Assembly: GCA_002779455.1 (NCBI GenBank)
Contig: PEWM01000275.1
Coordinates: 2,230 to 10,414 of the forward strand
Direction: 5' to 3'
DNA length: 8,185 bases
Source of the DNA: Deltaproteobacteria bacterium CG07_land_8_20_14_0_80_60_11
Lineage (GTDB): Bacteria; Desulfobacterota; Desulfobaccia; Desulfobaccales; 0-14-0-80-60-11
Made by a program: the position numbers and the translations under genes. Below, piece after piece: positions 1 through 5,184 of this stretch (the first letter of the stretch is position 1; each line of letters starts with the position of its first letter). The notes under the pieces are model-generated. The model did not search any database. It had not been told where the DNA came from and worked only from the letters and a program-made list of their open reading frames with translations.

Positions 1-228
1 TAATTGTATAACTCATTGAAATTGTTAGGGGGCAGTTTGGGAGACGGCGGAAATGTAGTGCCAACCTTCTTTTGACATGGCTTAACTTACTGATAATCTT
101 TAACTATTTTTTATCAACTGTCGAAGATGAGTCAAAGTGAGGGGTAAATAAGAAACAGTATTTGCAATCAAGTACCATTTTACTGCCCCCTGGCCCCTGG
201 CCCCTGACCCCTGACCCCTTCTTCTCCT
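1..228. other. AT-rich intergenic region downstream of plsB
   Basis: I see no convincing gene here. The first 180 bases are AT-rich, unlike the coding DNA beside them, and the last 45 bases are a C-rich heptad repeat described separately. I find no hairpin followed by a T run that would end the leftward plsB transcript. A TTGACA at 72-77 is present on the plus strand but has no well-placed -10 partner. Confidence 0.6.
184..218. repeat. TGRCCCC heptad repeat, G-quadruplex motif on minus strand
   Basis: Four perfect 7-bp units lie head to tail: TGGCCCC at 191-197 and 198-204, then TGACCCC at 205-211 and 212-218. A degenerate fifth unit, TGCCCCC, sits at 184-190. Read on the minus strand, the plsB coding and mRNA strand, this gives five runs of four or five G separated by 3-nt spacers (TCA, TCA, CCA, CCA), which fits the classical G-quadruplex pattern. 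The repeat starts ten bases after the plsB stop codon, so it would lie in the 3' untranslated region of that mRNA. Quadruplex formation is inferred, not shown. Confidence 0.8.
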
Positions 229-2928
229 CTATCTTCTGAGAAACCGCGCCAGCTGGCGGCCGTAAAAATCTTTGGCGTCTTCGTCGGCAGGGCGGCTGAA
301 GGTGGTGGCGCCCTTGCCTTCCGGGGCCTTTTTCAGGACGATCCCCTTTTCCCCGAAAATCTTCACGGCGTTTTGGAAGGTAGCTTCCGACAGGGCCTCG
401 GCCCGCTCCACTTCTCCCAGCTTATGGAGTTTGGCGCCGATGGACTGGATGCGCTTCAAAAATTCCTTCTCGCTGCGGGGCTTTTTCTGGAGATACTTGA
501 TGGAGCGAAACACGATCCAGTAGGATTCCAGATAGTTGAACAGCAGGTTGGCGAAGTAGGCCAGGTCCTTGAGGCCGGAAGCCGACAGGGTATAGGAAGC
601 CTCGTGGGGGTCGAGATTGATTACCACCCCCCGGGAGCTAAAGTAGTCCAGGGTTTGCGTTACCTGGCTTTCCGGGTCTTGGTCGCTGAAGATGAATTCG
701 ATCCGGAAAAAATCCTGGAGGAAGCTATAATCCTCCAGGATTTGTCCCCGGTTGAACTCGAAGCCCTGGCGGGCCAGGATGGACAGCGAGACCATGGCCG
801 CGGGCAGGAAGAAGTGGAGGATGTTGTTTTTGTAGTATTCCAACAGCGGGCGCTTGGTCTCATCGATGCTGTAGCCGCCCAGTCCCAGCTCATCGGTGAG
901 GCCCTCTTCCTTCTCGATGGGGGTGACGAGCTTGCGGGACTCGCACACGGCCAGGGTATCTTCCACCGCCTGGGTGAGGTCTTCCAGGGAATCGGCCTCG
1001 GGCACCCCCTGGACCTTGAGATAATCGGAGAGCACCTGGATGATTTGCAGCAACTCCCGGCGGTAGACGCCTTTCCGGGGATAGGTGAGCAGGGCGGCGC
1101 AGACCAGGGAGAAGGGGGTGACCACGGAAATCTGGTTAATGGCCTGGATGATGCGGTAGGACAACTCCTGGCCGTGCTGGCGGGCCTCCCGGTCGCCGCT
1201 TTCCGGCCGCGGCAGCGTTGCCATATAGTCCTTCAGGGAAAGGGGTTCGCTGAACTGGATGTAAGCCCGGCCGTAGCGTTTCTTGAGGAATTTTCTGGCA
1301 TTGACCAGTTGGCCCACTGTTTCCGCCTCTTTTTTCCCGCCCTCCAGCTCCTGGAGGTAGGCTTTTTCCTCCAGCACCTGGTCATAGCCGATGAAGGTGG
1401 GCACAAAGAGGATATCGGGCGCGGCCCCTTCGTCGTAGGCCCGGAGAACCATATTGAGCAGCCCCAGCTTGGGCAGCACCAGTTTACCGGTGCGGCTGCG
1501 TCCCCCCTCAATGAAGAACTCAAGGTTGTAGCCGGTTTTGATCAGGGTCTTAATGTAGGTGTGGAGGACCTCGGCATAGAGTTTGCCGCCCAGGAACCGG
1601 CGCCGGATGAAAAAGACGCCGGAGCCCCGGAAAATCGGACCCAGGGGCCAGAAGGAGAGGTTCTTGCCCGCGGCGATGCGGGGGGATGGCATATGGTGCT
1701 GGTAGATGAGGTTGTTGAGGATGAGGTAGTCCAGATGGCTTTTGTGGCAGGGCACGAAGATCAGGCTGCCCCGCTGGCTGGCCTGCCGCACTTTTTCGAA
1801 CCCCTGGGTATCAAAGGCAATGCCCTCAAACAGGTGGCGGGACAGCCAACTCACCAGGCGATGCATGGTGCTGACATAAAAAACGTGGGGGTCGGAGGAC
1901 ATCTCCCAAAAGTAATCCTGGGCCGTCTTCTTGATCTTGTAGAGCTTCTTTTTCTTGGTCTCCGCCAAATGCTCCATGGTGCGAGTCAGGGCCGGGTCGG
2001 TGAGGGTGAGTTCCATGACTTCCTCCCGGGATTTCATCACCGGTCCGGTAATCACCCGCCGCTGCACGTCCAGGCGCTGAATCAACTCTCGCCGGATTTG
2101 CTGGGCCAGGTCCCGGAGGCGGCCGTCCGTGGGCGCGGTGGCCAGAAACTCCTTGAGATTCACCGGCTCTGCCACCTCCACCACGGCGCTCTTGGCCCTG
2201 AGGAGGCACAGGCCCAGCTTCCGCAACCTGCCGGGATTTTCGCTGTCCCCGAAAAAGAGCTGCCACAGGCTCTTGTTTTCCCGGAAGGGCGCCTTTTCAT
2301 ACATGATCATCTGGGGGACCAGGAAAATGGGAAAATCCACTTGCAACTGGATCTCCAGGAGATGGCGGATGGGGTCTTCCCGGGGCTTGAGAAAACGCTG
2401 CCGGAACCCCACCTGGTCCACCAGGAAGAGGAGGGAGCCGCGCTTTTCCTGGATGGTCTGGTGGAAATAGCCATCCTGAAAAGGATTGGGCCAGGACCGG
2501 CGGCGGGTAAAATAATTGACCGCGGCGGAGACGATCTGCACCAGGTGGAAGAAGGGCTGCCACATCCAGAGGTTCAGGTCAAAGGCCACCTCCGGGGCAA
2601 TCACCCCCAGCTTCTGGTAGCGCCGGTTGAAAAAGAGAAAGTCCAGATGGCTGCGGTATTTCAGGACATAGACCACGGCTCCCTGGCTGGCCAGGTCACG
2701 CAGCCGCTCCAGATAGCGCGGGTGCACCGTGACCCGTTTGAAGAACGGGTCCAGGGTATAGCGTAATAAGAATCCCGGGCGGCTGGGCAGGTACCCGGCG
2801 TAATGGAATTCATGTCCTCCCAGCCAGCCGGCCAGGCGGCTGAGGATCCGTCCCATCCAGGTTCTGGGCTTGTCGGCCTCAGGAGCGTCAGGCTGGCCGG
2901 GTCCCGGTTTTTCCCTGTCGGTGCTCAT
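229..2928 (-). CDS. plsB: glycerol-3-phosphate 1-O-acyltransferase PlsB
   Basis: PlsB transfers an acyl chain from acyl-ACP or acyl-CoA to position 1 of sn-glycerol-3-phosphate, the first step of phospholipid synthesis, at the inner face of the cytoplasmic membrane. All four acyltransferase blocks are present in order: the HX4D motif H395-D400 (HKSHLD), GVFFIRR at 437-443, FIEGGRSRTGK at 472-482 and VPTFIGY at 509-515. The C-terminal part (about 590-860), including YYKNNILHFFLP near 698-709, matches the PlsB-specific tail. At 899 residues it is longer than E. coli PlsB (807); the first 20 residues are polar and proline-rich, probably disordered. Residues 80-215 are a degenerate second copy of the catalytic fold (see findings). 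The ATG at 2926-2928 is preceded by AGAAGG (2936-2941) with a 7-nt gap. It lies 81 bp behind tatC and has its own promoter. Stop is TAG. Family assignment is secure. Confidence 0.95.
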   Translation of the reverse strand: MSTDREKPGPGQPDAPEADKPRTWMGRILSRLAGWLGGHEFHYAGYLPSRPGFLLRYTLDPFFKRVTVHPRYLERLRDLASQGAVVYVLKYRSHLDFLFFNRRYQKLGVIAPEVAFDLNLWMWQPFFHLVQIVSAAVNYFTRRRSWPNPFQDGYFHQTIQEKRGSLLFLVDQVGFRQRFLKPREDPIRHLLEIQLQVDFPIFLVPQMIMYEKAPFRENKSLWQLFFGDSENPGRLRKLGLCLLRAKSAVVEVAEPVNLKEFLATAPTDGRLRDLAQQIRRELIQRLDVQRRVITGPVMKSREEVMELTLTDPALTRTMEHLAETKKKKLYKIKKTAQDYFWEMSSDPHVFYVSTMHRLVSWLSRHLFEGIAFDTQGFEKVRQASQRGSLIFVPCHKSHLDYLILNNLIYQHHMPSPRIAAGKNLSFWPLGPIFRGSGVFFIRRRFLGGKLYAEVLHTYIKTLIKTGYNLEFFIEGGRSRTGKLVLPKLGLLNMVLRAYDEGAAPDILFVPTFIGYDQVLEEKAYLQELEGGKKEAETVGQLVNARKFLKKRYGRAYIQFSEPLSLKDYMATLPRPESGDREARQHGQELSYRIIQAINQISVVTPFSLVCAALLTYPRKGVYRRELLQIIQVLSDYLKVQGVPEADSLEDLTQAVEDTLAVCESRKLVTPIEKEEGLTDELGLGGYSIDETKRPLLEYYKNNILHFFLPAAMVSLSILARQGFEFNRGQILEDYSFLQDFFRIEFIFSDQDPESQVTQTLDYFSSRGVVINLDPHEASYTLSASGLKDLAYFANLLFNYLESYWIVFRSIKYLQKKPRSEKEFLKRIQSIGAKLHKLGEVERAEALSEATFQNAVKIFGEKGIVLKKAPEGKGATTFSRPADEDAKDFYGRQLARFLRR

Positions 2929-2958
2929 TCAATAACCTTCTGCTGTCCTCAGATAGTG

Positions 2959-2988
2959 AATATATAAATCAGATCACCCAGATGTCAA
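2959..2988 (-). promoter_or_regulatory. Probable sigma70 promoter for plsB
   Basis: On the minus strand there is a perfect -35 TTGACA (2988 to 2983). It is followed after 18 bp by TATATT (2964 to 2959, five of six matches to consensus), or after 16 bp by the overlapping TATATA (2966 to 2961). It lies in an AT-rich pocket between the tatC stop and the plsB start. Transcription would begin near 2952, leaving a leader of roughly 25 nt that contains the AGAAGG ribosome binding site. This lets plsB be transcribed independently of tatC. Confidence 0.6.
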
Positions 2989-3009
2989 TCTAATTGGGCC
3001 TCCCGGAGA

Positions 3010-3888
3010 TTATGGCGCCGGTGGTGATCCCAGGCCCGGTTCCGCCGGCGCCGGGGCCGGGGCCGGTTCCAGGTTCTCGCCCCGGCTATAGGGGCCGCCG
3101 AATAACCGGACGGTCACGATAGAGAGTTCATACATGCCATAGATGGGAATGGCGATGGCCGCCATCGTGAGCACGTCGGCGTGAAAGGCCGCGACCACCG
3201 CGCTGAGCAGGATCGCCACCCGCCGCTGGCGGCGCAAAGCCTCCACCCGCACGATCCCCACCCGGGCCAGGATCAACAGGATCAGGGGCAGTTCAAAGAT
3301 CAACCCGAACAGCAGAAGCAGGCGCAGGCAGAAATTGACAAACTGGGTCAGGTTGAGCATCGAAAACAGGAACTCGCTCTCGTAGCGCAGGGAAAAGGAG
3401 ATGATCAGGGGCCACACCAGCTTGAGGAAAAAGAAATCTCCCAGCACAAAGGCGACCGTGCCCACCGGCAGGAAATAATAGATGATTTTCTTTTCCTTGG
3501 GGTAAAGCGCCGGCGCAAAAAACAGCCACATCTGGAAGAGAATGAGGGGAAAAGCCAGGGCCAGCCCCGTGATCATGGCAATCTTCATCTGGACGAAAAA
3601 CGGCTCCAGGGGGGCCATGTAGTTAAGCCGGTGGGGGTTAACCTGGGGAGGCGAAGGCGTAAGCCCCACCCGGTGGGCGAGGTCCGGGAATTTCTGCGCG
3701 GCCCAGGACTCCAGGACATAGGACCATTTCTGGGTGACCGACGGCTCCTGCAAGGGCCGGGTGATGAAATGCTGCACCGTGGGGACCAGGGGCCAGGAGA
3801 CCGCCATGCAAATGAGAACGGCCACCACGCAGACAATCAGACGGCGGCGCAGTTCCTCCAGGTGCTCGAGAAACGACATGGTGGTCAC
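3010..3888 (-). CDS. tatC: Sec-independent protein translocase subunit TatC
   Basis: TatC is the polytopic core of the twin-arginine translocase. It binds the RR signal peptide and works with TatA/TatB, neither of which is in this window. Evidence is the N-terminal SFLEHLEELRRR (residues 5-16), which helps bind the signal peptide, six hydrophobic segments, PALYPKEKK at 126-134 with the conserved glutamate E132, and FELP at 198-201 with E199. Three starts are possible: GTG at 3897, GTG at 3888 and ATG at 3879. The strong GGGAGG on the minus strand directly abuts the first, is about 10 nt from the second and about 19 nt from the third, so I chose 3888 (292 residues). Oddities: the first periplasmic loop (about 42-94) is longer than in E. 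coli, the usual TPPD near the last helices reads FHAD (235-238), and the C-terminus is an Ala/Pro-rich tail (about 275-292). Confidence 0.94.
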   Translation of the reverse strand: MTTMSFLEHLEELRRRLIVCVVAVLICMAVSWPLVPTVQHFITRPLQEPSVTQKWSYVLESWAAQKFPDLAHRVGLTPSPPQVNPHRLNYMAPLEPFFVQMKIAMITGLALAFPLILFQMWLFFAPALYPKEKKIIYYFLPVGTVAFVLGDFFFLKLVWPLIISFSLRYESEFLFSMLNLTQFVNFCLRLLLLFGLIFELPLILLILARVGIVRVEALRRQRRVAILLSAVVAAFHADVLTMAAIAIPIYGMYELSIVTVRLFGGPYSRGENLEPAPAPAPAEPGLGSPPAP

Positions 3889-3989
3889 GGCCGGCACTCC
3901 TCCCGCCGGGGTCCGGCGAAAACCGGGTTAGCCCCGGCTGCGGCGCACCGTCTCGTCAACCGGGATTTCCAGAAACCGCGCCTTGGATG

Positions 3990-4011
3990 CATGGGGCCAT
4001 TTTACCCCATG
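3990..4011. promoter_or_regulatory. Palindrome around the tatC -10 box, possible operator
   Basis: CATGGGG (3990-3996) and CCCCATG (4005-4011) form a perfect 7-bp inverted repeat around an 8-bp centre. That centre contains the proposed -10 box of tatC. A second inverted pair, GGCCAT at 3995-4000 and ATGGCC at 4009-4014, overlaps the first and could not pair at the same time. Placement over a -10 box is typical of repressor sites, but no regulator is identified. Confidence 0.4.
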
Positions 4012-4027
4012 GCCCGCCCCTTGGCAA
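3999..4027 (-). promoter_or_regulatory. Probable sigma70 promoter for tatC
   Basis: On the minus strand TTGCCA (4027 to 4022) and TAAAAT (4004 to 3999) are separated by exactly 17 bp. Each box matches the sigma70 consensus at five of six positions. Transcription would start near 3991, leaving a leader of about 100 nt before tatC. I found no better -35/-10 pair closer to the gene. Confidence 0.55.
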
Positions 4028-4277
4028 CGCCGGCCGGGAAGTCTATCAATAACCTTAATGCCGGAGCCCGGCCCAGTTCGGGATTCTTGCCGTTATGGGG
4101 CCTTTTAAGGCAAACCGTACCGCGACTCAAAAAAACTATAGCGGAATCCGCCCCAAACTGCAATTCCCCGGCGCGGGGACCAGAGCTTCTGCCAACGGTT
4201 CCAGGCGAACCGAATTATTTTGAAGGCGGTCCCTCATGGGCCTTCGGCCCACCCGTAAAACATGAAAAGATATGGTG

Positions 4278-4298
4278 GCACAGGTTTTTAACCTGTGC
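4278..4298. repeat. REP-like perfect hairpin
   Basis: GCACAGGTT (4278-4286) and AACCTGTGC (4290-4298) form a 9-bp perfect inverted repeat with a TTT loop, extendable by two wobble pairs. Compact palindromes with this GGCACAGG...CCTGTGC character occur as dispersed extragenic elements in several bacterial genomes, which is my reason for calling it REP-like. No T run follows, so an intrinsic terminator is unlikely. Copy number in this genome cannot be judged from one window. Confidence 0.55.
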
Positions 4299-4420
4299 TG
4301 AGGAACTTTTCAGACCAGGGTTCAGAAACTGGCTCATCCCGCCTGTCACCTCCCCCACTTCTGCCAGGCAGCCTTTACTCATCCAGTCATCCATATCTAA
4401 CAGGAAATTTTATCATTTAT

Positions 4421-4429
4421 TGGTATACT
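4421..4429 (+). promoter_or_regulatory. Extended -10 promoter candidate for the haem-protein operon
   Basis: TGGTATACT contains the extended -10 element TGn directly before TATACT (five of six matches to TATAAT). It lies in a short AT-rich pocket (about 4402-4430) of an otherwise GC-rich region. No good -35 box is found 16-18 bp upstream, as is usual for extended -10 promoters. The start point would be near 4436, giving a leader of about 120 nt before the ATG at 4559. Confidence 0.45.
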
Positions 4430-4462
4430 TGGTTCAGGCGCCCGGACCATGGCGCCAAGCTG

Positions 4463-4519
4463 GGGACCCGGGGGATACCAACCAGGGAGGCGAAGACGGC
4501 CGCCTGACTGCCGGGTCTC
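4463..4519 (+). promoter_or_regulatory. Structured 5' leader of the haem-protein operon
   Basis: The leader can fold as nested helices. GACCCGG (4465-4471) pairs with CCGGGTC (4511-4517), extended outward by a G-T and a G-C pair. CAG (4483-4485) pairs with CTG (4508-4510), and AGGCG (4488-4492) pairs with CGCCT (4501-4505) around an 8-nt loop. The 5' side carries an 11-nt bulge (4472-4482), and a GG/GA internal loop separates the two inner helices. I compared it from memory with GEMM (c-di-GMP), ydaO (c-di-AMP), cobalamin and guanidine riboswitches and could not match any. GC-rich DNA gives chance pairings easily, so function is only a suggestion. Confidence 0.35.
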
Positions 4520-4558
4520 GGCCGAATCCGTCGAAGGGGCTGGTATTGCGGAGTCGTT

Positions 4559-5143
4559 ATGCAAGCTGATCGCAAAAAACGGACGCCCTCGATCCCCCTG
4601 AAACACTATGGGTGGATCGTGGTAGGGGTATGGACCCTGGTGGCGGCGGCGTCCTTGGGGTGGAATCTGCTTCAAGACCGGGATGAGGCTTTAAGGGTGG
4701 CCCGTAATATTGCGTTGACCAATTATGCGCGGGATGTGCTTTACCGGCGCTGGGCCGCGGCCCACGGGGGCGTTTATGTCCCGGTAACCCCCAACACGCC
4801 TCCCACCCCCTACCTGGCCCAGCTGCCGGAGCGGGATATCGTCACGCCCTCGGGCCGCCGGCTCACCTTACTGAACCCGGCCTACATGACCCGCCAGGTC
4901 TATGAACTGGCCCAAGAGTCAGGTCAACCCCAGGGTCACCTCACCAGTTTGAAGCCCCTCCGGCCCCAAAACGCCCCGGATCCCTGGGAAAAGAAGGCGC
5001 TGCAGGCATTTGAGCACGGCGCCGAAGAAGTCAGCGAAGTAGTCTCCCTTAACGGCCAGCCCTCCATGCGCCTGATGCGCCCCTTCCGTATCGATCTTAG
5101 CTGCCTCACCTGCCATGAGGAGCAGGGATACAAGGGTGATTAA
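4559..5143 (+). CDS. Membrane-anchored haem-c DUF3365-type sensor protein, C-terminally short
   Basis: A 194-residue protein with one N-terminal membrane segment (about 17-36) and a domain expected in the periplasm. It carries a single CxxCH (C182-L-T-C185-H186) for covalent haem. The order GGVYVPVTPNTPP (70-82), ERDIVTPSGR (91-100), NPAYMTRQVYEL (106-117), NAPDPWE (138-144), MRLMRPF (170-176) and SCLTCHEEQGYKGD is what I know from the DUF3365/Tll0287-like sensor domain at the front of histidine kinases and diguanylate cyclases. In those proteins GYKxGD is followed by an IRGGISVSVP-like strand, a second membrane helix and output domains; here a TAA stop comes directly after GYKGD. GGAG at 4550-4553 is 5 nt before the ATG. 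The malic-enzyme gene follows after 41 bp, so co-transcription is likely. Role inferred: haem-based redox or gas sensing, or a small c-type haem carrier. Confidence 0.8.
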   Translation: MQADRKKRTPSIPLKHYGWIVVGVWTLVAAASLGWNLLQDRDEALRVARNIALTNYARDVLYRRWAAAHGGVYVPVTPNTPPTPYLAQLPERDIVTPSGRRLTLLNPAYMTRQVYELAQESGQPQGHLTSLKPLRPQNAPDPWEKKALQAFEHGAEEVSEVVSLNGQPSMRLMRPFRIDLSCLTCHEEQGYKGD

Positions 5144-5184
5144 CCCGAAGGTTTGCGGCTCACCACCACGCGAGGTAGGAAGAA

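Larger units (their letters stand above)
3889..4558. other. Divergent intergenic region between tatC and the haem-protein operon
   Basis: This 670-bp stretch separates the leftward tatC/plsB genes from the rightward haem-protein/malic-enzyme genes. I see no convincing gene on either strand. It holds the tatC promoter and its palindrome (3990-4027), a compact 6-bp hairpin TGGGCC-TTC-GGCCCA at 4237-4251 with no T run after it on either strand, a REP-like hairpin at 4278-4298, a rightward extended -10 promoter at 4421-4429 and a structured leader at 4463-4519. The part between about 4030 and 4230 shows nothing I can name. Confidence 0.6.

Noticed and set aside
72..99. TTGACA (72-77) with TGATAATCT downstream, as a rightward promoter
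   Set aside because: The better -10 reading (GATAAT, 92-97) leaves only a 14-bp spacer, and the 16-bp option (TAATCT) is weak. Transcription would run antisense into plsB with no gene to serve.
373..2766. Very long open frame on the plus strand opposite plsB (797 codons)
   Set aside because: It is antisense to a well-conserved plsB and its translation is low-complexity, rich in Gly, His, Gln and Glu, as expected from a GC-rich shadow frame. It has no recognisable domain.
4120..4152. Possible leftward terminator: GCGGATTCCGC followed by TATAG and a T7 run on the minus strand
   Set aside because: The stem would be only four pairs with a 3-nt loop and sits five bases from the T run. No minus-strand gene lies upstream of it to be terminated.
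4436..4558. c-di-GMP (GEMM) or c-di-AMP (ydaO) riboswitch in the leader
   Set aside because: Fragments such as GCCGAATCCG and GGGGACCC recall parts of known consensus sequences, but the required order of conserved blocks is missing and the start codon follows too soon.
3181..4569. Plus-strand open frame of 462 codons across tatC and the intergenic region
   Set aside because: The first half is antisense to tatC and the rest crosses promoters and hairpins. Composition is that of a shadow frame and no protein family is recognisable.
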